From assembly GCA_945893365.1 (NCBI GenBank), contig CAMDED010000080.1:1-33680 (forward strand): a stretch of DNA of 33,680 nucleotides, in the 5' to 3' direction. The position numbers and the translations under genes were made by a program. Source of the stretch: Candidatus Sulfopaludibacter sp. SbA3 (lineage in GTDB: Bacteria; Acidobacteriota; Terriglobia; Bryobacterales; Bryobacteraceae). Below are positions 7,789 through 16,600 of this stretch, one piece after another. Below the pieces are notes generated by a model. The model saw only the letters and a list, made by a program, of their open reading frames with translations. It was not told the DNA's origin and did no database searches. Within the stretch, counting starts at the first letter, position 1. Every line of letters begins with the position of its first letter.

Positions 7789-9327
7789 ATGGGTCTCAAA
7801 CCGCTTTTTCTTTTGCTCGCGTCGGTTGCGGCAGTCGCCCAGCAACCCGCCGGACCTGCCAAGACAGAGGCTTCGAAGTCCGAGGCTCCCAAGGCCGCGG
7901 AGTCGACCGACGCGGTGGACGAGAAGCCCGTAATCACGAACCACTCCATCAGCGCGGCCGGCAAGGAATTGAAATACACGGTCACGACGGGCAAGCTCCC
8001 CATCAGGAACGCCGCGGGCGAAGCGGAAGCCGACATGTTTTTCGTGGCCTACACGCTTGACGGCACGGCGAAGCCCGGCGCGAGGCCGCTGATGTTCTCG
8101 TTCAACGGCGGCCCGGGGTCGTCGTCGGTCTGGCTGCACCTGGGCGCGCTCGGCCCCAAACGCGTCAAAATGCTTCCCGACGGCCGCATGCCGCCGCCGC
8201 CCTTCGAGGTTGTCGACAACGAGCACACCTGGCTTGACCAGACCGACCTGGTCTTTATCGATCCGGTCGGCACCGGCTACAGCCGCCCGCGAAAGCCCGA
8301 GCTCGGCAAGAAGTTCTGGGGTGTCGAAGGCGATATCGAATCGGTCGGCGAGTTCATCCGCCTCTATCTTGGACGGTATGAAAGATGGGCTTCGCCGCTC
8401 TTCCTGGTGGGTGAAAGTTATGGCACCACGCGCGCCGCCGGTCTCTCCGGCCATCTGATCGACAAGGGCATCGCCTTCAATGGAATTTTGCTGATCTCCT
8501 CGATTCTCAACTTCCAGACCGCGCGTTTCACAAAAGGCAATGATCTGCCGTACGTGCTTTTCCTCCCCACCTACACCGCGACCGCCTGGTACCACAAGAA
8601 GCTGCCGGGCGACCTTCAGAAGAGCGATCTGCGCAAGGCCGTCGGCGAATCAAAAGTGTGGGCGGCGTCCGGGTACGCCGAAGCGCTGGCGAAGGGCGAC
8701 CGTCTCACGCCAGGCGAACGCGCGGACACGATCGGAAAACTCTCGCGGTATACGGGGATCGACCGGCGCTATCTCGATCAGGCCGATCTGCGTATTGAGA
8801 TTCAGCACTTCATCAAGGAGCTGCTGCGGAATGAAAAGAAGACGGTCGGCCGCCTCGACAGCCGCTTCGACGGCATCGATGAACTGGCGGTCTCGGAAAC
8901 GCCCGATTTCGACCCTGCCATGGCGATCATCCGTCCGCCCTATACGGCCGCTTTTAACGACTACGTTCGCCGCGAATTGAATTTCAAGTCGGACATGCCT
9001 TATCACATTCTGGGCGGGGGAGTCGGTAAGTGGGATTGGGGCTCCGCGGGGGACGGCTATGCCGACGTGAGCGAGGCGCTTCGCGGCGCCTTCGCGAAGA
9101 ACCGCTACATGAAGCTGTTCGTGGGCTCCGGGTACTTCGACCTTGCGACGCCGTTTTTCGCGACCGAGTACACGCTGAGCCATATGGGTCTCGATCCCAG
9201 CTTGCGGAAGAACATCACGATTGCGGAATACGAGGCGGGGCACATGATGTATATCCACGATGCGTCGCTTGGGAAGCTGCGCCGGGACGTGGGGGATTTC
9301 CTGCGGCAGGCGCTGGCGGAGAAATGA
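7789..9327 (+). CDS. Serine carboxypeptidase, peptidase family S10, exported
   Basis: A 512-residue secreted peptidase that would remove C-terminal residues from peptides. The signal peptide is MGLKPLFLLLASVAAVA, followed by an Ala/Lys/Glu linker. Family motifs are FNGGPGSSSVWLHLG (oxyanion region), FIDPVGTGYS, and GESYGTTRA with Ser210 as the nucleophile. The remaining triad members are Asp451 (GSGYFDLATPF) and His485 (YEAGHMMYI). All three triad residues are intact. The open frame runs upstream into the GNAT gene, but the ATG at 7789 begins the signal peptide. Its TGA overlaps the ATG of the VWA gene by four bases. Confidence 0.93.
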   Translation: MGLKPLFLLLASVAAVAQQPAGPAKTEASKSEAPKAAESTDAVDEKPVITNHSISAAGKELKYTVTTGKLPIRNAAGEAEADMFFVAYTLDGTAKPGARPLMFSFNGGPGSSSVWLHLGALGPKRVKMLPDGRMPPPPFEVVDNEHTWLDQTDLVFIDPVGTGYSRPRKPELGKKFWGVEGDIESVGEFIRLYLGRYERWASPLFLVGESYGTTRAAGLSGHLIDKGIAFNGILLISSILNFQTARFTKGNDLPYVLFLPTYTATAWYHKKLPGDLQKSDLRKAVGESKVWAASGYAEALAKGDRLTPGERADTIGKLSRYTGIDRRYLDQADLRIEIQHFIKELLRNEKKTVGRLDSRFDGIDELAVSETPDFDPAMAIIRPPYTAAFNDYVRRELNFKSDMPYHILGGGVGKWDWGSAGDGYADVSEALRGAFAKNRYMKLFVGSGYFDLATPFFATEYTLSHMGLDPSLRKNITIAEYEAGHMMYIHDASLGKLRRDVGDFLRQALAEK

Positions 9328-10244
9328 AACGGATGCGTTACGCGCTCGCGTTCCTGCTCGCGTTCCTGTTCAATCCCGGCGCGTCGCCACAGGACGCCCC
9401 GCTGTTTCGAAGCGGCGTCGCGCTGGTTCGCGTCGACGCTCAGGTGACGGGCCGCAACGGGCGCACGATCGAGGATTTGACGGCGGACGACTTCGCCGTT
9501 TTCGACGAGGAAAAGCAACAGAAGATCGCGCATTTTGGGCGCGAATCCGAGCCGCTCGATCTGCTTCTGCTCCTGGACGTAAGCGGGAGCATGTCGCGCT
9601 CGCTGCAACTGCTGGCCGCCGCGGCGCGCGGGGCGCTCAAACAGCTTTACGAAAGCGACCGGGTTTCCGTGATGCTGTTCGCCCGCCGCGCGGAAGTGCG
9701 GGAGGACTTCACCTCCGATTTCAGCGGCGTGGCGGACTGGCTGCGCGACGCGGTGCAGGACCGGTCGCTCGGCGCGGGCACGGCGATCAACCAGGCCATC
9801 GTCACGGCTGCCGCGCACATCGGGAAGCAGCCGGTGCGGGGACGCAGGGCGATATTGATCGTTACCGACAATCAGAGCTTGAACTATCAGGTGACGGACG
9901 AAGACGCGGTGAAAGCGCTGTACCGGGCGGATGCCGTGTTGAACGCGATCGTGATCGGAGCTTTCGCCCATCCGGCGCCCCCGATACGCCCGCGCGGGGC
10001 GAATCCCGATTTCACGCCCGCGGATGTGCTGAAGTTGGCGCAGCAGACTGGGGGCGAAGCATTGGCGGGAGGAAAGATCGGCGAGACGTTCCTGCAGATG
10101 GTGGAGCGCATCCGCGCACGCTACAACATCCAATACGCCGCGCCGGCGCCCGATGCCGAAGGATTCCGCCGCATCCGGGTCGAACTGACGACACGCAAAG
10201 GGGCGACCGTGCGCGCCCGCGCGGGCTACTACGCCACGCACTGA
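9324..10244 (+). CDS. VWA-domain protein, acidobacterial VWFA-related family, exported
   Basis: A 306-residue protein with a signal peptide (RMRYALAFLLAFLFNPGAS). An N-terminal strand region (FRSGVALVRVDAQVTGRNGR, DLTADDFAVFDEEKQQKI) is typical of the VWFA-related family found expanded in Acidobacteria. The VWA domain follows, with the MIDAS motif DVSGSMS starting at Asp85 and the later TDNQS. The C-terminal strands (YNIQYAAPAPDAEGFRRIRV, RARAGYYA) are also typical. It probably binds a divalent metal and mediates protein contacts outside the cytoplasm. The start ATG overlaps the peptidase stop (ATGA), so the two are probably translationally coupled. Confidence 0.88.
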   Translation: MKRMRYALAFLLAFLFNPGASPQDAPLFRSGVALVRVDAQVTGRNGRTIEDLTADDFAVFDEEKQQKIAHFGRESEPLDLLLLLDVSGSMSRSLQLLAAAARGALKQLYESDRVSVMLFARRAEVREDFTSDFSGVADWLRDAVQDRSLGAGTAINQAIVTAAAHIGKQPVRGRRAILIVTDNQSLNYQVTDEDAVKALYRADAVLNAIVIGAFAHPAPPIRPRGANPDFTPADVLKLAQQTGGEALAGGKIGETFLQMVERIRARYNIQYAAPAPDAEGFRRIRVELTTRKGATVRARAGYYATH

Positions 10245-10284
10245 CGCGGGAGTTCAGGGCGAGGGCGTTCTTGTCCGCATTTCC

Positions 10285-10881
10285 TCACTCCGCGCTTGAC
10301 GCCGCGCGCGCAATTCGAACAATCTCTTTAGCGATATCCTCAGGGGAAAGAACAAAATCTATACACCCGCTTGCTATGGCGCTCTCAGGCATATCCGGCT
10401 GCAGAGCCGTTTCGGGCTTCTGCGCGATGGTAATGCCGCCCACTTCTTTAATGGCGCACATTGCTGCCGCCCCATCGCCATCATAGCCCGAGACAATGAC
10501 AGCGATCAGTTTGCCGCTCCAATTCCGCGTCAGGGAACGCAGAAAAATCGTAATCACGTCGGGCCATCCCCTCGGCTTGGATATCGGCATGAGACGGAAC
10601 TCTCCGTCAAGAACGTGCAAATCGCGCTGTGCCGGGATGATGAACACATGATTCGGCTGGATCAGTAGACTTTCCGTGATCAGTTCGACCGGCATCTGTG
10701 TGCAGGACGGAAGAATCTCGTGAAGGTGGGTGGCCACGGCTCTCAGGTGATTTACGATGACGATCGCAACGCCCATATCGGCCGGCAGATGCCGTAGCAG
10801 CCTGGTATAGGCGTCGAGGCCTCCGGCCGAACCGCCCACGCAAACGACAGGAAAGTCACTTCCGGCACTCTTAGCATTCAT
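10285..10881 (-). CDS. cheB: Stand-alone CheB-type methylesterase
   Basis: A 198-residue CheB catalytic domain without a receiver domain. Catalytic Ser18 is in VGGSAGG, His45 in IVNHLRA and Asp136 in SGYDGDG. Such enzymes remove methyl groups from, or deamidate, glutamyl residues of chemoreceptors; without a receiver it is not obviously phosphorylation-controlled. The start at ATG 10881 is chosen because GGAG lies 9 bases before it; a TTG two codons upstream is less likely. It is 209 bases downstream of the sigma54 activator on the same strand. No chemoreceptor is present nearby, so its target is unknown. Confidence 0.88.
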   Translation of the reverse strand: MNAKSAGSDFPVVCVGGSAGGLDAYTRLLRHLPADMGVAIVIVNHLRAVATHLHEILPSCTQMPVELITESLLIQPNHVFIIPAQRDLHVLDGEFRLMPISKPRGWPDVITIFLRSLTRNWSGKLIAVIVSGYDGDGAAAMCAIKEVGGITIAQKPETALQPDMPESAIASGCIDFVLSPEDIAKEIVRIARAASSAE

Positions 10882-11090
10882 CGGCAATTACTCCGCTTTC
10901 GGGTTTTCACTTCAGTATGCAACGTTCAGGATGCTCCGGGGCGGAATTCGTCTTGCCTCGAGGGCGGTAGAGGCACTTCAAGAACATTGGAGGAACGTCC
11001 GCGACCGCGAGTGAAGTCCGCCAGCCGGCTTGACAAAGGCTTTGCGGCACCGACCGCCACGACCAACCGCGGTCACGTGACCGGGCACGG

Positions 11091-13214
11091 TCACTGGTCG
11101 CCGCGCGAAATCCCCAGCTTCTTCATCAGGGCGTTCAAGGTCGTCCGCGGCATTCCAAGGCGAGCTGCCGCGGCGCTGACTACGCCACGGGTCTCTCGGA
11201 GTACACGCTGGATGTAGTCCCTCTCCATTTCTTCAAGCGTAAGGCCGCACGACCCTTCCCCGGATTCGGCGCGCAGTTCCGCCAGGGGCGCGCTGAGGTT
11301 GCGACCTCGCGATAGGATCACAGACCGCTCGATGAAGTGCTCCAGCTCCCGGACATTACCGGGCCATGGCCAACTCACCAGATCATTCATCGTCTCTGGC
11401 GGGATGACATCGATCCTCCGATTCATTTTTGCCGCGTACTTCCTGGTGAAGTGGCGGACCAGGAGGGGTATGTCCGCGGGACGATCCCGCAATGGCGGTG
11501 ACGTGATCGGGAATACTTTCAAGCGGTAATACAGATCGCTGCGGAAGAGTTTATCCCGCATCATCTGGTTCAGATTTCGATTGGTTGCAGCCACCAGCCG
11601 GACGTCGGTTGGAATCGGTTTGGTGCCGCCCAGTCTCTCGAAAGCCTTCTCCTGCAGAGCCCGCAGCAGCTTGGGCTGCAGATCCAACGGAATGTCGCCC
11701 ACCTCATCCAGAAACAGCGTGCCTCCTTTCGCCATCTCAAACCTGCCGATTTTGGACGACAGAGCGCCGGTGAAGGCTCCTTTCTCATGACCGAAGAGCT
11801 CGCTTTCGAGGAGCCCGGTGGGAATCGCCGCGCAGTTCAAGCTGATGAAGGGGAAATCCCTGCGAGGGCTCATTTGGTGGACGGCGCGCGCGATTAATTC
11901 CTTCCCCGTGCCGGTTTCACCCAAGACCAACACGGTGGCTCCGGTGGGCGCAACGACTTCGACCTGCCCCATCACGCGCCGCATGAGCGGGCTGGTTCCT
12001 ACCATCTCCGCAAAGCTGTGCGCCGCTTCGGCAACTTCCTTGTGAGTATTCGCGATCCGGCCGCTATCCCGGAGGTCACGCACGACTGCGATCCATCGGA
12101 ACGGCGAAACCTTCAAGACGGACGTAGACACCAAAACCGGGACGCGAGTCCCGTCCTTGCGAATCAGCTCCTTTTCGAAGGGCGTGCAAGCGCCGAAGCG
12201 CAACCCTTCTTCGTATGCCAACTCGTCCAGGCTAAAATATTCCGGCGGAGTCAGATCGGGCCAGCACATCCTGCCGGCCAACAAATCCTCGCGGCTGTAG
12301 CCGACGAGTTGGAGGAAAGCGTTGCTGGCGTCGGGAATTCGGTCAAACTCGCAGTAAGCGATGCCGGCAACAGCCTCGTCCTCAGTTCCCCGGCGCACGT
12401 CTACCAATTCGCGCCGTAGCTTTTCGTCGCTCTCGTAGCGGTCGCTAAAGTCGCGCGCCACTCTGGCAAAGCCCTGTAAATCTCCGTTCTCGTTCTTGAG
12501 CGCTAAGGTGATGACGTTGGCCCAGAATCGCGACCCATTTTTTTTCACATGCCAGCCTTCATCGCCCAAATGACCTTCGCCGGCGGCCCTCTTCAATTCG
12601 TCGTTCCCATTGACGCGGTGAGTCTCCCGCCCGGCATAGAGGAGGGAAACGTGCTGGCCGATGGCCTCTTCGCTCTTATAACCGAACAGACGCTCCGCTC
12701 CGGCGTACCAGACGGCAATCTCTCCATCCAAATCCAATAGGAAGAATGCATAATCCCGCACCTCGGACGGAACGGGGGCGCGGAAGGCGTCTCCGGCAGC
12801 CTTTGCCGGTCCGCCCGGCGTGGTCTTGTCACGCAGCGCGAGGAGATGGCGGCCCGGCAGGACATTCCCTTTCGCTTTGTACTCGAGATCCCGCCGGGCT
12901 CCGTCAGCGCCCAATAGCGGGAGAACGCCTACTTGTTCGCCAACTTCGAGAAAAGCCCGCCAGCGCTCCGAAAGCACCGGCAGCATGCCGGGCGCCACGA
13001 ACTCATCGAAACTGCGGCCGATGATACTCGCGCGCGGAAGGCCGAGAACCATGGATGCGCCGATGCTGGCCTCCAGGCAGCATCGATCGTCGTCCGCGAT
13101 CAGAACGGGCGCGGAAGAGTGGAAGACGATTGAGGGGAACAGCGATTCGAGCACCTTCGGACCATTTTCCATGAGCCAAAGGCCGGTTGATATCCGAGAA
13201 ACTGTGGAGTCCAT
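11091..13214 (-). CDS. PAS-domain sigma54-dependent transcriptional activator
   Basis: About 707 residues. The N-terminal half holds about three PAS-like sensor regions (near 25-130, 145-255 and 275-385; examples FFLLDLDGEIAVWYAGAERL and ASNAFLQLVGYSREDL). The AAA+ sigma54-interaction domain follows, with Walker A GETGTGKE (about 427), the sigma54-contacting GAFTGA (about 478), Walker B GGTLFLDEVGD and WPWPGNVRELEH. A Fis-type helix-turn-helix ends the protein (AAAARLGMPRTTLNALMKKL). There is no receiver domain, so control is by PAS sensing or protein contact. The start is uncertain: ATG 13214 has GGAG 10 bases upstream; the frame extends to a GTG at 13310. It is divergent from the giant kinase. 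Confidence 0.93.
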   Translation of the reverse strand: MDSTVSRISTGLWLMENGPKVLESLFPSIVFHSSAPVLIADDDRCCLEASIGASMVLGLPRASIIGRSFDEFVAPGMLPVLSERWRAFLEVGEQVGVLPLLGADGARRDLEYKAKGNVLPGRHLLALRDKTTPGGPAKAAGDAFRAPVPSEVRDYAFFLLDLDGEIAVWYAGAERLFGYKSEEAIGQHVSLLYAGRETHRVNGNDELKRAAGEGHLGDEGWHVKKNGSRFWANVITLALKNENGDLQGFARVARDFSDRYESDEKLRRELVDVRRGTEDEAVAGIAYCEFDRIPDASNAFLQLVGYSREDLLAGRMCWPDLTPPEYFSLDELAYEEGLRFGACTPFEKELIRKDGTRVPVLVSTSVLKVSPFRWIAVVRDLRDSGRIANTHKEVAEAAHSFAEMVGTSPLMRRVMGQVEVVAPTGATVLVLGETGTGKELIARAVHQMSPRRDFPFISLNCAAIPTGLLESELFGHEKGAFTGALSSKIGRFEMAKGGTLFLDEVGDIPLDLQPKLLRALQEKAFERLGGTKPIPTDVRLVAATNRNLNQMMRDKLFRSDLYYRLKVFPITSPPLRDRPADIPLLVRHFTRKYAAKMNRRIDVIPPETMNDLVSWPWPGNVRELEHFIERSVILSRGRNLSAPLAELRAESGEGSCGLTLEEMERDYIQRVLRETRGVVSAAAARLGMPRTTLNALMKKLGISRGDQ

Positions 13215-13310
13215 AACGCCGTTTCTCCGCCGCCTGTCGATCCAGCAGGACGCAGGCTGAACTATCATGCTGTCCGTATTTTTATACTGGCAATCCGGGA
13301 ATCCTAACAC

Positions 13311-13613
13311 AAAATACTAGCACAGTCGATTCCGGCGGCCTGTGCCCGACTAAGTGAGCAAGTCGCGGCGTCCGAGGTGGCCGGGGCCGTCCAGGCAGGC
13401 GCCTCCAGCCGTAGTCGGGAAGACGAAGCCGCCGCCCCGAAAGTGTCGCATTATGGGCCGCCTAAGGCGCCGGAGTAAGTAGCGACGGAACGGAGCGATG
13501 GCCGGATTTCGGGGGCTGGAAAGTTCTGGTATAGTATTCGCAGCGAACGTTCAGAACCGCAAACCTGCCCTGGTGGAGGTAAGCTTTCTTCCGCAGGATG
13601 GAGGACTAATCTC
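13311..13613. other. Divergent intergenic region between the sigma54 activator and the giant kinase
   Basis: About 300 bases with no gene. It contains a perfect long-range inverted repeat, CCCGACTA (13345-13352) with TAGTCGGG (13412-13419), and a nested GTCGC / CGCCTAAGGCG / GCGAC arrangement around 13445-13486. The kinase promoter and ribosome site lie at its right end. Confidence 0.5.
13530..13535 (+). promoter_or_regulatory. Candidate extended -10 promoter (TGGTATAGT) of the giant kinase
   Basis: TATAGT preceded by TGG gives an extended -10 element. Any -35 box is weak. It would produce a leader of about 75 bases. The kinase ATG at 13614 has a strong ribosome site, GGAGG at 13600-13604, 9 bases before it. 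Confidence 0.4.
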
Positions 13614-16600
13614 ATGTCTGCTTCTAAACTCGGCCAAGCCCATATCCTGAATACTCTGATCGCTTTCCGTAAAGGCGACTTTTCCGTGCGCCTTCCCTAC
13701 GACCTTGTCGGGGTTGACGGCAAGGTAGCCGATACCATCAACGAGATTTTCGACATGAATCTGAGTTTGCGCGAAGAGCTTGCGCGCCTCAGCACCACGG
13801 TTGGAAAAGAGGGCCGGATCTCGGAGCGGGCGGCGCTTCCGGACGCCGTTGGAGACTGGCGCAGGTGTGTGGACTCCTTGAACGATTTGATCGGGGACCT
13901 GGTGCGGCCCTCGACGGAAGTTGCGCGCGTGATTGGCGCGGTGGCAAAAGGCGACCTATCTCAAGACATGGCGATCGAGGTGAACGACCGGCCCTTGAAA
14001 GGGGAATTCCTGCATGCGGCGCGCATTGTCAACACAATGGTAAAGCAACTCAACAGCTTCGCCGGCGAAGTGACCCGCGTGGCTCGCGAAGTCGGAACCG
14101 AGGGCAAACTGGGCGGACAGGCCGACGTGCAGGACGTGGCCGGTGTCTGGAAGGATCTTACCGATTCCGTCAACTCCATGGCAGGCAACCTCACAGCTCA
14201 AGTGCGCAATATCGGCGACGTGACGACCGCCGTGGCGAAGGGCGACTTAAGCCGTAAAATTACGGTTGAAGTCCGGGGCGAGATTCTAGAGCTGAAAGAC
14301 ACCATCAACACGATGGTCGACCAGTTGAGCTCGTTCGCATCCGAGGTCACGCGTGTTGCGAAAGAGGTGGGCACCGAAGGTAAGCTGGGCGGCCAAGCCG
14401 ACGTCCGAGGGGTGGCCGGCGTCTGGAAGGATCTTACCGAATCGGTGAACTCCATGGCAGGCAACCTCACGGGCCAGGTTCGCAACATCGCCGACGTGAC
14501 GACCGCCGTGGCGAAGGGCGACTTGAGCCGCAAGATCACGGTAGAAGTGCGCGGCGAAATTCTGGAGTTGAAGGACACCGTTAACACGATGGTCGATCAA
14601 CTCAATGCCTTCGCGAACGAGGTAACGCGAGTGGCCCGCGAGGTCGGCACGGAAGGTAAGCTGGGCGGCAGGGCGGAAGTGAAGGGCGTGGCCGGTGTGT
14701 GGAAGGATCTGACGGACTCCGTCAACAGCATGACCGGCAACCTGACCGCTCAGGTACGAAACATCGCCGACGTGACCACAGCCGTGGCGAAGGGCGACTT
14801 GGGCCGCAAGATTACGATGGACGTCCGCGGCGAGATTCTGGAGTTGAAAAACACCATCAACACGATGGTCGATCAGCTCAGCGCGTTCGCTTCCGAAGTG
14901 ACGCGCGTGGCGCGCGAGGTGGGAACCGAAGGCAAGCTGGGCGGGCAAGGCAGCGTCCCCGGAGTCGCCGGTGTTTGGAAGGATCTGACCGACTCGGTGA
15001 ACTTTATGGCCGGCAACCTGACGAACCAGGTTCGCAACATCGCGGATGTGGCGAGCGCGGTGGCGCGGGGCGACCTTTCGACCAAGATTACGGTGAATGC
15101 CCGGGGCGAGATCCTGGAGCTGAAGAACACGCTGAACGTAATGGTCGATCAGTTGAATTCATTCGCCTCAGAGGTGACGCGCGTCGCCAAGGAAGTGGGA
15201 ACGGAAGGAAAGCTGGGCGGCCAGGCGGATGTGAAGGGCGTCGCGGGAACATGGAGAGATTTGACGGAGAGCGTCAACTCCATGGCATCGAACCTGACCA
15301 ATCAGGTGCGCAACATCGCCGACGTTACGACGGCCGTGGCCAGAGGCGATCTTTCGCGCAAGATTACCGTCGACGTGCGCGGCGAAATTCTAGAGCTGAA
15401 GAACACCATCAACGTGATGGTGGATCAGCTCAACGGATTTGCGGCGGAAGTGACTCGCGTCGCCCGAGAGGTGGGAACGGAAGGCAGACTGGGCGGTCAG
15501 GCCGACGTCAAGGGCGTGGGCGGTGTGTGGAAAGATCTCACCGACTCGGTGAATTCCATGGCCGGGAACCTGACGAACCAGGTCCGCAACATCGCCGAAG
15601 TTACGACGGCGGTCGCAAAAGGCGACCTTTCCACCAAGATCACGGTGGATGCCCGCGGGGAAATTCTGGAGCTGAAGAGCACGATCAACATCATGGTGGA
15701 TCAGCTCAACGCCTTCGCCTCGGAGGTGACGCGCGTCGCGAAGGAAGTGGGAACCGAAGGAAAGCTGGGCGGCCAGGCGGACGTCAAGGGCATCGCGGGA
15801 ACGTGGAGAGATTTGACGGAGAGCGTCAACTCCATGGCCTCGAATCTCACCAATCAGGTCCGGAATATCGCGGATGTCACGACGGCCGTGGCTCGCGGAG
15901 ACCTGTCGCGCAAGATCACGGTGGACGTGCGCGGCGAGATTCTGGAGCTGAAGAACACCATCAACGTGATGGTGGATCAGCTAAACGGATTTGCCTCGGA
16001 GGTGACGCGCGTAGCCAAGGAAGTGGGAACGGAAGGCAAGTTGGGCGGCCAAGCGGAAGTCAAGGGCGTGGCCGGCGTCTGGAAGGATCTTACGGAGTCG
16101 GTGAACTCAATGGCCGGAAACCTGACGTCGCAGGTGAGGAACATCGCCGCCGTCACCACAGCCGTGGCTAGCGGAGACTTGTCGCGCAAAATCACAGTAG
16201 ACGTGCGCGGCGAGATTCTCGCCTTGAAAGAAACCATCAACACGATGGTGGACCAGCTCAGCTCGTTCGCCTCGGAGGTGACGCGCGTCGCGAAGGAAGT
16301 AGGAACGGAAGGAAAGCTGGGCGGGCAGGCGACCGTGCCCGGCGTGGCCGGAACCTGGAAGGATCTTACGGACTCGGTCAACTCCATGGCTTCGAACCTG
16401 ACGAACCAGGTCCGCAACATCGCCGAGGTGACGACGGCCGTGGCGCGCGGCGATCTGTCGCGCAAGATCACGGTGGACGTGCGCGGCGAAATTCTGTCGC
16501 TGAAAGACACGATCAACATCATGGTGGATCAGCTCAGCTCGTTCGCTTCGGAAGTGACGCGCGTGGCGAAGGAAGTGGGAACGGAGGGCAAGCTGGGCGG

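Noticed and set aside
10888-11090. Search for a sigma54 (-24/-12) promoter before cheB
   Set aside because: No GG-N10-GC element with the right consensus was found on the minus strand.
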